DNA of 64,000 bases from CAZGSG01 sp964528095 (GCA_964528095.1 CAZGSG010000001.1:1-64000); one strand, 5' to 3'; counted from the first letter of the stretch, positions 45,480 through 54,870 are shown. A program made the numbers and translations. Notes: a model not told the origin generated them from the letters alone.

Positions 45480-46334
45480 TTATACGACAATATTCGTAGT
45501 GTGCAGTTTCCAGAAGGTATCTGCATTTCCCAGGTGTACCCCGCTTTTGAAAAATTGAGAAGGCGTTTGCCCCGTCAGTTTTTTAAAGCTTCTGATCATA
45601 TAGGATTGATCGGGATAACCGCTTTCATAGGCCAGCTCCGTATATTTTAGTTTCCCCTGGTGAAGAATTTTTTTATCTACGGCATACCTGAAGCGGAGGA
45701 TCATTCTGAACAATTCAGGTGACAGGGCCAGGTGTTTCAGAAACTCGCGATTCAGGCTGCGATGTGATAAATGATTTTGGCGGGCAATTTCTTCAATGCT
45801 CATCTCATTCAGCGCGGTTAAATGATGAATCACCGCATCCAGTTGCTCATACTGGCGGGGGCGGTATAGTGACACTAAGAAAGATTCCAGCACAGCAAGG
45901 ATGTCGTCGTAATTGGTAAGTGAAAAACAGTTGTTCAGTGCTTCACTCCAGCCTTGATCCAAGTTGCAATGGAACAACTGAGTTTCTTTTGAACAGATAT
46001 CACTATAATTCTCATCAATAAAATAATTTAATCCAAGCGGGTTAAATACAATACCAATTTTTTTGATCGGCCCTTTTTGAACCACGGTTTTAACACTTCG
46101 CTGTTGTGTAAGGATTTTTAATAAAGGAGCTCCGGGTGAATGAGTAATCTGTGTTTCGGCACCGGTTGTTGATAACTGCGCTTCTTTATAGAAGGAAAGT
46201 GTTGTTTTTACATGCGGAAAAAAAGAATACCTGCGTTGAAAATCAATATCCGGGTTTGAATCAAAATAGAAGTAATGGATATGCTTTTTCAAAAGAGGAT
46301 CAGTGGGAAAGAAATTTTTAAAAAAAATGCCCAT
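45480..46334 (-). CDS. AraC family transcriptional regulator
   Basis: The 284-residue protein has a DUF6597-type N-terminal domain (FFPTDPLLKKHIHYFYFDSN ... RRYSFFPHVKTTLSFY) and a C-terminal double helix-turn-helix (MSIEEIARQNHLSHRSLNREF and YTELAYESGYPDQSYMIRSFKKLTGQTPSQF). It probably activates nearby genes in response to a small ligand or contact. It reads in the same direction as the esterase-like gene immediately downstream. Confidence 0.92.
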   Translation of the reverse strand: MGIFFKNFFPTDPLLKKHIHYFYFDSNPDIDFQRRYSFFPHVKTTLSFYKEAQLSTTGAETQITHSPGAPLLKILTQQRSVKTVVQKGPIKKIGIVFNPLGLNYFIDENYSDICSKETQLFHCNLDQGWSEALNNCFSLTNYDDILAVLESFLVSLYRPRQYEQLDAVIHHLTALNEMSIEEIARQNHLSHRSLNREFLKHLALSPELFRMILRFRYAVDKKILHQGKLKYTELAYESGYPDQSYMIRSFKKLTGQTPSQFFKSGVHLGNADTFWKLHTTNIVV

Positions 46335-46581
46335 TACATAAAGCTATTACGGTAATAAAAGAAAGGCAAATAAATTTTAGCAGGCAGCGCTTCGGCGATT
46401 ATCCTAAATCTCCCCATTAATATTGAGACAGGATGATCATAACTATACTTTTTATAAGCCAGCTGTCGTGAATGAGACGCTTAAATGTCCCTTTTGCACC
46501 TCTTAGCCTGACTTAATTGGCTATATGTTTGTACAGGATACAAGAGTATCACATTCATTTTATTAATTAAACGATAAACAT

Positions 46582-47391
46582 ATGCTGCTTGACAGAAAGA
46601 ACGCCATCATTTATGGGGTGGGAAAAAAATCACTTGGCGGCGCAGTTGCACATGCCTTTGCCCGGGCCGGCGCGACCGTATACCTGTCTGGCCGCGATTT
46701 GGACAAGGTACAACAGGTGTCGGATGAGATCGTTGCTGCTGGAGGTCGTGCGGAAGCGGCGGAGTTAGATGCAATGGACGGGGAGGCGATCAGCAGATAC
46801 CTTGATTCGGTGCTGCAAAAAGCAGGCACCATTGATATTTCTTTCAACCTGATCGGTCTGCAGGATACACAGGATATTCCGCTGGTGAAAATGGAACTGG
46901 ATGATTTTATCCGGCCGGTTAATATAGCGATGCAGACGCAATTCCTCACTTCTACAGCAGCGGCAAGGATCATGATCAAACAGGGGGCTGGGGTTATTCT
47001 TTCACTTACCGCTACACCAGGTGGAACAGCTTATGCGATGGTGGGCGGTTTTGGCCCGGCCTGCTGTGCCATTGAAAGTTTTTCCCGTGATCTTGCTGCA
47101 GAGTTAGGACCTGATGGGGTAAGGGTGATAAATATCCGATCGGCAGGATCTCCTGATTCGAGACCATTTACAGAAGCACTGATCAATTTTAAAGAAGAGG
47201 CGCGGGTATTGATAGGAAAACTGGAAGATGACACGATGCTGAAAAAACTTCCGCGGATGGAAGATATAGCCAATACTGCCGTATTTCTCTCCTCCGATAT
47301 GGCAGCCAGCATAACAGGTATTACGGTGGATATTACCAGTGGCACCACCAATGCGTTGAACTATAAAACAACCGCTATTCCTTTTAGATAA
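46582..47391 (+). CDS. Short-chain dehydrogenase/reductase-like protein lacking the catalytic Tyr/Lys
   Basis: The 269-residue protein has a complete Rossmann fold start (AIIYGVGKKSLGGAVAHAFARAGATVYLSGRD) and the C-terminal SDR pattern (ELGPDGVRVINIRSAG). Where active members have Tyr-x-x-x-Lys it reads F-G-P-A-C in MVGGFGPACCAIESF near residue 155. The usual catalytic Ser position is ILSLTATP. It may bind NAD(P) without standard SDR chemistry, or use other residues. An NTF2-like gene follows 35 bases later and is probably co-transcribed. TATGTTTG near 46525 could be a -7 element. Confidence 0.88.
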   Translation: MLLDRKNAIIYGVGKKSLGGAVAHAFARAGATVYLSGRDLDKVQQVSDEIVAAGGRAEAAELDAMDGEAISRYLDSVLQKAGTIDISFNLIGLQDTQDIPLVKMELDDFIRPVNIAMQTQFLTSTAAARIMIKQGAGVILSLTATPGGTAYAMVGGFGPACCAIESFSRDLAAELGPDGVRVINIRSAGSPDSRPFTEALINFKEEARVLIGKLEDDTMLKKLPRMEDIANTAVFLSSDMAASITGITVDITSGTTNALNYKTTAIPFR

Positions 47392-47426
47392 AAGCAAATA
47401 AATAATAATAGTTTAAACCCATTTAT

Positions 47427-47774
47427 ATGAGCAACAAACAAGTAATACAGCAGATCGTTGAAGCTTTTGATAAAAATGATACTAAAACCGTTCTTGACAT
47501 GATGACAGATGATATAGAATGGACGATGATAGGAGACAGGACAATCACCGGGAAAGTAGCTATGCGGGAATGGTTTTCAAAAACCGAGGATATGAAAATG
47601 GCTTACTCTACAAAAAATAATATCATCATCGAAGAGAGACTTGCCGCAGTAAATGGAGAAGTATCCTGTAAAGGAAAAGACGGTATTACCTTCCATATGT
47701 ATTATTGCGATATCTATGAATTGGAGAATGATCAGGTAAAAAAGATGACCTCTTATATTATAGACAAAAAATAA
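47427..47774 (+). CDS. NTF2-like (SnoaL-type) protein
   Basis: The 115-residue protein follows the NTF2-like pattern: MSNKQVIQQIVEAFDKNDTKTVLDMMTDDIEWTMIGDRTITGKVAMREWF, then strands ending YYCDIYELENDQVKKMTSYI. Members include isomerases, cyclases and ligand-binding proteins of secondary metabolism. It follows the SDR-like gene by 35 bases. No specific reaction can be assigned. Confidence 0.88.
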   Translation: MSNKQVIQQIVEAFDKNDTKTVLDMMTDDIEWTMIGDRTITGKVAMREWFSKTEDMKMAYSTKNNIIIEERLAAVNGEVSCKGKDGITFHMYYCDIYELENDQVKKMTSYIIDKK

Positions 47775-48022
47775 GACGGCATTATTGTACCTGCTAAAGT
47801 TGAATAATATTACTTATTTCAATAAAGGCATAGTTAATAAGAAGCGTGTACACAGGTCGATAGGTAAAGGAAGGAGTATTGAGTTTAATAGCAATTACTC
47901 GTGCAGGGCCGGGTATTTCCCTTCGGAAAGTCAACCCGGCGGTCAGGACTACCCTCGGGGATAAACAATAGAGTCGTATTTTTGTTGTTAAATCAACAAG
48001 TGGTAGTGCTCTGTAGTCAATT

Positions 48023-49048
48023 ATGTCAAACCTGATCGGCCCTGATTTTGAAATGTCTCCTTTTTTTGAAATGACCCCTGACCTGGTATGTATTGCTGGC
48101 AAAGATGGTTATTTCAGAAAAATAAATACTTCGGTCATTCAAAAGCTTGAGTTTTCCGAGGAAGAACTATTTGCCAATCCCATCTCCAGCTTTATACACC
48201 CGGATGATCGAGAGACTACAAGCAGGGAAAGAATAAAATTGTTGAATGGTAGTCCCCTGATCAGTTTTCAAAACCGTTATATCACCAGGTCGGGCAAAAT
48301 AGTATGGCTCGACTGGACTTCCATTTATTTTCCAGATAGAGAGGTCGTATTTGCTATTGCCAAGGATGTAACAGCAAGGAAAGAAATGGAAAAGGAGATC
48401 GAGGAAAAGTATAAAAAATTCAAAAGCTTAGCCACCCATTTTAAATCGAGTATAGAAAAGGACCGGAAATATTTAGCCGTTGAATTACACGAGGAGCTTG
48501 CGCAATTAGCTTCGGTAGTAAAAATGGATATTGACTGGATAAATGAACATACTCCGGGTTTAAGTATTACTTCTCAAAACAGGCTGGAGCATGCATTGGC
48601 TGTATCTGATTTGCTGATCAAAGGAATGCGACGAATTTCTTTTTCCATCAGCCCGCATATGTTAGATGATCTCGGTTTGAATGAGACATTGCAATGGCTC
48701 TGTAAAGAATTCGCGATTCTAAATGGCATATCCTGTGTGTTTAAAAGTACAGGAAAAGAATTTTTGCTTACACAGGAGGTTAAGCTTGATTTTTTCAGGA
48801 TCTGCCAGCAAGCGCTTAGTAATGTGATGTATCATGCAGAAGCCAGTCAGGTAGAGATCGTCATTGAAGAAAAAGATGGCCACGTTTGTTTATCGGTAAG
48901 CGATAATGGTAAAGGGTTTGAAATTGGGCAACAGACGCAAATGGCAGGACTGAAAAATATGGAGGAGCGCGCGGCCTCAATAAATGGTCGGCTTATGATC
49001 AGCAGCAAGCCTGGTAAAGGAACAAAAATTTCTGTAGTACTGGCTTAA
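48023..49048 (+). CDS. PAS-domain sensor histidine kinase (orphan)
   Basis: The 341-residue protein has no membrane segment. A PAS domain (ALVCIAGKDGYFRKINTSV-like, residues 15-125) is followed by a coiled helix and a NarL-type dimerisation box with His in YLAVELHEELAQLAS near residue 155. The ATPase domain has FRICQQALSNVMYHA (N box), VSDNGKGFEIG (G1) and GLKNMEERAASINGRL. No response regulator gene is adjacent, so its partner is elsewhere. It is a soluble kinase, so the signal is probably cytoplasmic. Confidence 0.9.
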   Translation: MSNLIGPDFEMSPFFEMTPDLVCIAGKDGYFRKINTSVIQKLEFSEEELFANPISSFIHPDDRETTSRERIKLLNGSPLISFQNRYITRSGKIVWLDWTSIYFPDREVVFAIAKDVTARKEMEKEIEEKYKKFKSLATHFKSSIEKDRKYLAVELHEELAQLASVVKMDIDWINEHTPGLSITSQNRLEHALAVSDLLIKGMRRISFSISPHMLDDLGLNETLQWLCKEFAILNGISCVFKSTGKEFLLTQEVKLDFFRICQQALSNVMYHAEASQVEIVIEEKDGHVCLSVSDNGKGFEIGQQTQMAGLKNMEERAASINGRLMISSKPGKGTKISVVLA

Positions 49049-49132
49049 TGCCGGCGCAATACTCAAATGCGGATCATTGTGTAAAAAAAACGAAACGGGA
49101 GTTGAAAAATAAACCTGCAATCCTTTGTTTAT

Positions 49133-49975
49133 CTATTCGATCGCTTTTAATTGTTTCAACACATTCCTTGTCACTTCCTTTCTGCAATTGGAAAAATTTG
49201 GATTGATCGTAGCCCGTTCTTTTATAAGCCGGGTAGCAAAAAAATAAACATGCTTTTTCCGTTCAACATAACCCACCCACCAGCCAATATCATTTCCCTC
49301 TATCCTGGTCCAGCCAGTCTTTGAGCGCAGGATATAGTCGCGTGTTGTTTCGGTGATCATTACATTCTTAAGTATGGCTAAATTCCGTTTTGAAAAAGGA
49401 AGTCGCCCTTCATAAACACGGATTAAAAAATTTACCTGGTTCATTGGAGAGATCTTCATTGGGCCAAAATTCCAGAAATCATCAGCAGTATAGGAAAGAT
49501 CGAGATTGCCGTATTCGCATTGCTTAAGATAGCGGGCATATCGTTGCCGGCCTATTTTTTTCGCCAGCTCAATAAACACCCAGCCCGCTGATACTTCAAA
49601 TGCCTCTTTTACACTCATATCTTTATAGATCTCCGGCCGATAACCATATAAAACAGTATCTGTAGAACCCGGCCATTTAATGATATCATTTTCGTTATGA
49701 ATAACACCGGTTTCCAAAGCGATCAGAAGGTTGATCACCTTAAAAGTAGAAGCGGGCTGTGTGGCTACAGAAGCATCGATGCTATCGCTTAGCAACCAGG
49801 CCTTGCGTTGATAATCGTAGATAGTAATGCTGCCATTGAGCTTACACGTATTCAATGCGGCTTGAAAATCGACCTCGACAGTTCCGGATGTTGTTTTCTT
49901 TTGCTGGGCAATTGTTTTTTCTGCGATAATGGATAGAGATAATGTTAGTAATAAAAGAAAAACAAATCTGGTCAT
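49133..49975 (-). CDS. Class D beta-lactamase-like exported protein
   Basis: The 280-residue protein has a signal peptide (MTRFVFLLLLTLSLSIIAEKTIAQ). It has the serine beta-lactamase STFK motif near residue 70 (ASTFKVINLLIALETGV), YGN near 153 (CEYGNLDLS), and KTG near 217 (RSKTGWTRIEGNDIGWWVGY). These are class D (OXA) signatures. The middle motif, normally S-x-V, reads SAGW (SAGWVFIEL), so activity could differ. It may be a true oxacillinase or a BlaR-sensor-like/penicillin-binding protein. The gene stands alone. Confidence 0.85.
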   Translation of the reverse strand: MTRFVFLLLLTLSLSIIAEKTIAQQKKTTSGTVEVDFQAALNTCKLNGSITIYDYQRKAWLLSDSIDASVATQPASTFKVINLLIALETGVIHNENDIIKWPGSTDTVLYGYRPEIYKDMSVKEAFEVSAGWVFIELAKKIGRQRYARYLKQCEYGNLDLSYTADDFWNFGPMKISPMNQVNFLIRVYEGRLPFSKRNLAILKNVMITETTRDYILRSKTGWTRIEGNDIGWWVGYVERKKHVYFFATRLIKERATINPNFSNCRKEVTRNVLKQLKAIE

Positions 49976-50117
49976 GCTATATAATTAGGGAAACGAAATT
50001 AGTTTTTTTGAATTGTGTAGCCTTCATGATTTTGAAAGATATGCCGGACTTAACAGTATTTCTGCATATAACTTTATTTTAAATCAATAGCGATCAAAGC
50101 TGCGCTATTTTTGCAAT

Positions 50118-50675
50118 ATGAGTACAGAAAAAGAAAAAATGCTGGTCGGGGAGTTATATGACCCGCTGGATAAAGAACTAGTGGATGAAAGAACGAGGGC
50201 AAGACTGTTGCTACAACAATTAAAAAATAGTGCGGAGGACAATCCAGCAGAACGTTCTCATATCATCCAGCAGCTACTGCCCGGTGCAGGTGAGGGCTTA
50301 TGGTTGCAACCACCTTTTTATTGCGACTATGGTAGTAATATCTACACGGGCGAAAAAGTGTTTTTCAATTTCAATTGTGTTGTGCTTGATGTGATGAAGG
50401 TGGTGATTGGTAGCAGGACATTATTGGGCCCGAATGTGCAGGTGTACACAGCTACTCATCCGTTTGATCACAGAGAGCGGGCGGCAGGACTGGAATTTGC
50501 CAAACCTGTCGTGATTGGTGAAGATGTATGGATAGGTGGCGGTGCTATTATTTGTCCCGGGGTAATCATTGGTGACCGCAGTGTGATTGGTGCGGGCAGT
50601 GTGGTCACTAAGGATATACCGGCGGATGTGCTGGCAGTGGGAAATCCGTGCAGGGTGATTCGCAGTTTGCTGTAG
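50118..50675 (+). CDS. Sugar O-acetyltransferase (maltose/galactoside acetyltransferase type)
   Basis: The 185-residue protein has the Mac N-terminal region (MLVGELYDPLDKELVDERTRARLLLQQL) and left-handed parallel beta-helix repeats with hexapeptide spacing. The catalytic His is in TATHPFDHRERAAG near residue 115, and the end is GDRSVIGAGSVVTKDIPADVLAVGNPCRVIR. It transfers acetyl from acetyl-CoA to sugars such as maltose or galactosides. It is trimeric in characterised members. No sugar operon surrounds it here. Confidence 0.93.
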   Translation: MSTEKEKMLVGELYDPLDKELVDERTRARLLLQQLKNSAEDNPAERSHIIQQLLPGAGEGLWLQPPFYCDYGSNIYTGEKVFFNFNCVVLDVMKVVIGSRTLLGPNVQVYTATHPFDHRERAAGLEFAKPVVIGEDVWIGGGAIICPGVIIGDRSVIGAGSVVTKDIPADVLAVGNPCRVIRSLL

Positions 50676-50690
50676 GTTTTGCTTTCAGGG

Positions 50691-50706
50691 CAACCTTATA
50701 GGTTGA
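50691..50706 (+). repeat. AACCTTATAGGTT palindrome, copy 1
   Basis: The core AACCTTATAGGTT lies at 50692-50704, sixteen bases after the acetyltransferase stop codon. It shares the core with the copies at 50734 and 50884. Confidence 0.8.
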
Positions 50707-50733
50707 ACGGGGCACTTTAGTTGACTTTCAGGG

Positions 50734-50748
50734 GAACCTTATAGGTTC
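50734..50748 (+). repeat. AACCTTATAGGTT palindrome, copy 2
   Basis: GAACCTTATAGGTTC at 50734-50748 has six-base arms around a TAT centre. It follows CTTTCAGGG-like sequence, as does copy 1. Confidence 0.8.
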
Positions 50749-50883
50749 AGGCAGCGGATCATCCGGGTAGATGCCATTCGAATAAACTAATCCAGGGGTA
50801 TTGCCACTTAAATAATGTTGTTTTCAACCGGGTTTAAAATACATTGAATCAAAAAATATAATTGGAACTCATTGGCCTAAGGA

Positions 50884-50900
50884 GGAACCTTATAGGTTCC
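50884..50900 (+). repeat. AACCTTATAGGTT palindrome, copy 3
   Basis: GGAACCTTATAGGTTCC at 50884-50900 is the longest of the three, with seven-base perfect arms around TAT. Confidence 0.8.
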
Positions 50901-51035
50901 GCAATGCCTGCCAAAAATGTACACCGTTGTATCAAAAGCGAACGACCTTATTAAAACAAACTCAATTAAATAGTTGATTGTTAGTTTGTTCTAGCCGGGC
51001 ATTGTCTTTGTTCCGAATCGGTATAAATCAAGTGG

Positions 51036-53414
51036 ATGTTTAAAAACTATTTCAAAACAGCCTGGCGCAATCTTTTGAATAATAAAGCGCTCTCCTTTAT
51101 AAATATTTTTGGCCTAGCTATCGGAATGACCTTTGCCTTGCTAATCGGCCTCTGGATACAAAAGGAAATCAGCTTTGATAAATTCCATGCGAATAAGGAT
51201 CGTATTGCACTTGTCATGAAAAACACTTTTTTCAATAACGAGCGCAATACACAGGAGCCTACACCGCTTCCTTTGTACGATGAACTGAAAAATAATTATC
51301 CCGAAGTAAAAAGGGCAAGCCGCTCTACCTGGACCGATATCCATAACCTGGTGGTAGGAGATAATAAGTTTAGCAAGTCCGGCAGGTTTGTAGACCCTGA
51401 TTTTCTCTACATGTTTTCTTTCCCGATAATAAAAGGCAATATCGCTACCGCATTAAATGATCCTAATTCGATCATCCTTACTGAATCCTTTGCTACTGCA
51501 TTATTTGGGACCGACAACCCGATCGGCAAGACCGTGAAAATGGATAATCAAAGTGATTTTAAAGTAACAGCCCTGGTAAAGGATCCCCCGGTAAATTCCA
51601 CGATCCGGTTTGATTTTCTTGCTCCCTACCAGTTTGTTATTAATTATTCTGAATGGATAAAATCGAATAAGAGCGACTGGACCAATAATTTTTTAATGAA
51701 CCTGGTAGAGTTGAAAGAAGGAGCATCAATGGCTGATTTTTCAAAAAAGATCGGACCACTCAATGTACAAAAGGATAAGAACTTAAAGAATATGACGCTA
51801 TTCCTGCACCCTTTGAAGGACTGGCATCTGCGTAATAATTTTAAAAACTGGGTAAATGCCGGGGGTAAAATAGAATATGTATGGCTGTTTGGCATAATCG
51901 GCATTTTTGTATTGCTGATCGCCTGTATCAATTTTATGAATCTCTCTACAGCCCGTTCAGGTAAAAGAGCAAAAGAAGTAGGTATCAGGAAAGTCGTTGG
52001 TTCAAGAAGAGGTAATCTTATCTTCCAGTTTCTCGGAGAGTCTTTATTGACGGCCTTATTTGCTTTTTTATTATCGGTTGCATTTATTCCGCTTTTGCTT
52101 CCTTACCTGAATGATCTCGGTTTTGAAAATATTCGTTTTAACCTGGATAATACACTGCTATTAATTGGTGGTGCCCTTGTGTGTATTCTTACCGGGCTGA
52201 TCGCAGGAAGCTACCCCGCGTTTTATCTTTCATCTTTTGCACCGATCAAAGTACTGAAAGGAATAACCAGGCAGGGGAAAAAACCGGTTACTTTTCGAAA
52301 AGTATTGGTGGTATCGCAGTTCACTATATCTATCGGCTTGATCATGAGTACGATCATTGTTTTTCAGCAGATCAAACATGCAAGAAGTCGTGATATCGGT
52401 TATAAACCGGAAAACATGCTGGTATTTACTGCCACTACTGATCTCGTAAATAATTTTGATGTACTAAAGAATGAACTATTGAAGAATGGTTCTGTAGAAG
52501 CGGTTGCGAAAGCGTCACAACCCATGACAGCGCTGTATAACCAGTGGAGCGATTTTTCCTGGGATGGCAAAAACCCTGCTGATGATATCGCCCTCGACGC
52601 GATCCTGGCAGAATGGGATTTTGAAAAAACAGTAGGGCTGGAATTTGTACAGGGCCGCCCTTTTTTAAGAGACCATCCAACAGATTCCAATGCAGTAATA
52701 TTAAATGAAGCTGCGCTGAAAACGATCGGGTATAAAGATCCGGTTGGCAAGACCATGAAAATTGGCGATCGTGTTCTCAATATTGTAGGCATCACGAAAA
52801 ATATTGTGTTGACTGATCCTTATAAAGCAGTGTCGCCGCTGGCCATACTTTTTAATGGTAGTAAAACAGATAATGTAAATACTATTTTACTTCGATTAAA
52901 GCCAACAGCCGACCTGGAAAAAACACTGGCCGCTATTCAGCCTGTATTTAGCAAATACAACCCTTCATTACCATTTGAATTCAGTTTTGCAGACGAGGAG
53001 TTCGGAAAAAAATTCCTGATGGAAAACCAGGTAGGCAAACTGTCTTCCATCTTTGCAGCACTGGCCATTTTTATATCCTGTCTTGGTTTGTTCGGTTTAT
53101 CTATGTTTATGGCAGAAGCGCGGGTTAAAGAAATAGGTATTCGCAAAGTACTGGGAGCGCCTGTATCCAATTTGTGGGCGCTGTTATCCAAAGAGTTTGT
53201 GTGGCTGGTACTGGTTGCCGTAATTATTGCATCACCACTTGCGTTTTGGCTGATGAAGGACTGGCTTAATAAATATGAATACAGGATTGATATCCGGTGG
53301 TGGGTATTTGCTATCGCGGGGTTACTTGCATTTGTTACGGCATTGGTAACAGTGAGCATACAGGCTTTAAAAGCGGCAATGGCTAACCCGATAAAATCAT
53401 TAAGAACAGAATAG
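51036..53414 (+). CDS. ABC transporter permease (MacB/FtsX type)
   Basis: The 792-residue protein begins MFKNYFKTAWRNLLNNKALSFINIFGLAIGM, the usual start of Bacteroidota FtsX-type permeases. It has a MacB periplasmic core domain after the first membrane helix. FtsX domains lie near residues 285-400 and 675-785 (IGIFVLLIACINFMNLSTARS ... EVGIRKVVGSRR and LFGLSMFMAEARVKEIGIRKVLG). Such permeases work with a separate ATPase for export or mechanical signalling. No ATPase gene is adjacent. It stands alone in this window. Confidence 0.93.
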   Translation: MFKNYFKTAWRNLLNNKALSFINIFGLAIGMTFALLIGLWIQKEISFDKFHANKDRIALVMKNTFFNNERNTQEPTPLPLYDELKNNYPEVKRASRSTWTDIHNLVVGDNKFSKSGRFVDPDFLYMFSFPIIKGNIATALNDPNSIILTESFATALFGTDNPIGKTVKMDNQSDFKVTALVKDPPVNSTIRFDFLAPYQFVINYSEWIKSNKSDWTNNFLMNLVELKEGASMADFSKKIGPLNVQKDKNLKNMTLFLHPLKDWHLRNNFKNWVNAGGKIEYVWLFGIIGIFVLLIACINFMNLSTARSGKRAKEVGIRKVVGSRRGNLIFQFLGESLLTALFAFLLSVAFIPLLLPYLNDLGFENIRFNLDNTLLLIGGALVCILTGLIAGSYPAFYLSSFAPIKVLKGITRQGKKPVTFRKVLVVSQFTISIGLIMSTIIVFQQIKHARSRDIGYKPENMLVFTATTDLVNNFDVLKNELLKNGSVEAVAKASQPMTALYNQWSDFSWDGKNPADDIALDAILAEWDFEKTVGLEFVQGRPFLRDHPTDSNAVILNEAALKTIGYKDPVGKTMKIGDRVLNIVGITKNIVLTDPYKAVSPLAILFNGSKTDNVNTILLRLKPTADLEKTLAAIQPVFSKYNPSLPFEFSFADEEFGKKFLMENQVGKLSSIFAALAIFISCLGLFGLSMFMAEARVKEIGIRKVLGAPVSNLWALLSKEFVWLVLVAVIIASPLAFWLMKDWLNKYEYRIDIRWWVFAIAGLLAFVTALVTVSIQALKAAMANPIKSLRTE

Positions 53415-53491
53415 CTTTAGGGCTGTATTAAAATAGCTCATATAGTATTTTTTTACAGGCAAAACCTTAACGAAATATTTTAGCCGGTTGC

Positions 53492-53507
53492 CCTATTTTG
53501 AAATAGG
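53492..53507 (+). repeat. Short inverted repeat ahead of the DUF4468 gene
   Basis: CCTATTT and AAATAGG flank TG, and the right arm runs into GGTGTTTT, which is itself complementary to AAAACACC at 53537. This may be a regulatory site for the gene at 53548. TAACTTTA at 53515-53522 resembles a -7 element. Confidence 0.45.
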
Positions 53508-53547
53508 TGTTTTATAACTTTAGTTTCACTAATCAAAACACCCCTGC

Positions 53548-54102
53548 ATGAGAATCTTTATCTTTTGTGCCGCGATCTTATTTTCGTTAGCATCCATTGC
53601 CCAGGATAGTTTTATTCTTACCGCCGATGGTTTTGTGAGCTCGGCTGATAATACAAAGAAATTCATTGTACTCGATTTCCCTGGCATAAAGAAAGAAGAG
53701 CTCTTCAAAAAAATGGAGTTATACGTTAATAAAACAAACCTGTCCTGGAAGGACGCGGGAAGCAAAGTAGAGCCCGAGTCCATCTCGGCTACCGGGCATG
53801 AAAAAAATGCCATCCGACGAAATGCGGGCGATATCTTTAATATGGATTATACGGTTACCTATGAGTTTAAAGATGGCAGGATCAGGATCAACGCGCCAAA
53901 TTTCGCGCTTACTTCTTTTAATGATAAGACCCGTTCCCTGAAACTAGTAGCCAACACGGATCTGGGAGGCAACGTGTTTGGTATTTATAACAAATCGGGA
54001 AAACTTAAATCTGACAGGGCTAAACGCGAATTGGAAAAATTCTTCAATAATTATATAACCACTACGAAAGCAGATCTTTCCAAAACAAATGCTGACTGGT
54101 AG
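53548..54102 (+). CDS. Exported DUF4468-like protein
   Basis: The 184-residue protein has a signal peptide (MRIFIFCAAILFSLASIAQ). The sequence then reads KKFIVLDFPGIKKEELFKKMELYVNKTNLS, a pattern seen in DUF4468 proteins with a TBP-like fold, and continues with beta strands such as DYTVTYEFKDGRIRINAPNF. Function unknown. It is probably periplasmic or outer-membrane-associated. Confidence 0.8.
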   Translation: MRIFIFCAAILFSLASIAQDSFILTADGFVSSADNTKKFIVLDFPGIKKEELFKKMELYVNKTNLSWKDAGSKVEPESISATGHEKNAIRRNAGDIFNMDYTVTYEFKDGRIRINAPNFALTSFNDKTRSLKLVANTDLGGNVFGIYNKSGKLKSDRAKRELEKFFNNYITTTKADLSKTNADW

Positions 54103-54179
54103 GTAAGAAGAATCGCGCATAAGAGATAGATAATGTGGTAATGAAGGGAATCATTACACCCATTACATTCATATTGCTT

Positions 54180-54524
54180 TTAAGCTGAGGGGTCCCATCC
54201 ATCATAAAGACTAAGCTGACCAGCGTCTACCTGTTTTTTTGCGATCAGTGATTCGAAGATGACCTTGGTCTTATGAAAGTCCTCGTTTCTCATGCCCGAA
54301 GGTTTCGCCTTATAACCTTTTAAAAGTACGGACAAAGAAAAAACGAAATCCCTGTACCGGCGGATCTGGAATTGTGTTTCTCTTTCGGCAGGTCTGCTGG
54401 CTATTCGTTCCTCTACCAGTATAGATTGTTCTGCACAGTATTGAATCAACGCGGGCAGGTTCATTTTACACGCTTTTTTGATAAGCATGTCTACATCAAA
54501 TTCTTCATTTACTTTATCAGTCAT
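54180..54524 (-). CDS. Small helical protein of unknown function
   Basis: I start at ATG 54524 rather than the upstream TTG at 54560. The 114-residue cytoplasmic protein is helical and polar (MTDKVNEEFDVDMLIKKACK, then AERETQFQIRRYRDFVFSLSVLLKGYK) and ends LYDGWDPSA. I do not recognise the family. It stands alone and has no export signal. Confidence 0.65.
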   Translation of the reverse strand: MTDKVNEEFDVDMLIKKACKMNLPALIQYCAEQSILVEERIASRPAERETQFQIRRYRDFVFSLSVLLKGYKAKPSGMRNEDFHKTKVIFESLIAKKQVDAGQLSLYDGWDPSA

Positions 54525-54846
54525 AATACTTTTCTTCGTTGGTTTGACATTCCGGGCCAATGCAGAATCCTTTTTAATTGCTGCTAAGTCTGAGTTTATC
54601 CAGGCTGATTAACCGGCAAATAATTTTTGAAAAGGAGGAATGAATTCGTCCCGCGGGAAGCGGGTTTGTTTAGTTGCTAAAGATAGTTGATTTATGCAGG
54701 TATTCGAATGAATAGCCCATAACAAGCCTAAACAAGGCGTTTTTAGTACTCCGGGGGTCATAAATCGGCTTTTTTTAGGCCTTTTTTGAAATCTGCGTAT
54801 TTGTATCCTGCCCCACCTGGCTTTCTGCAATACCTGATAAAAAAAA
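54525..54846 (-). other. Intergenic region upstream of the small helical gene
   Basis: Reading frames here are short and lack typical codon patterns. The stretch contains the promoter side of the gene at 54180 and ends at the terminator of the gene at 54925. I see no other feature. Confidence 0.4.
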
Positions 54847-54870
54847 TAAGCTACCTCACCGGTAGCTTAT
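54847..54870 (-). terminator. Intrinsic terminator of the gene at 54925
   Basis: ATAAGCTACC and GGTAGCTTAT form a ten-bp perfect stem around a four-base loop. On the reverse strand a run of eight Ts follows. Confidence 0.9.

Larger units (their letters stand above)
50676..51035 (+). other. Intergenic region with three small palindromes
   Basis: No gene is visible between the acetyltransferase and the ABC permease. The stretch contains three copies of an AACCTTATAGGTT palindrome, listed separately. The right part should hold the permease promoter, but I see no clear consensus match. Confidence 0.5.

Noticed and set aside
47794..48102. 102-codon reverse frame before the histidine kinase
   Set aside because: It overlaps the kinase start region and shows no family features.
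54609..54830. 73-codon reverse frame
   Set aside because: Arg-rich, no start context, no recognisable motif.
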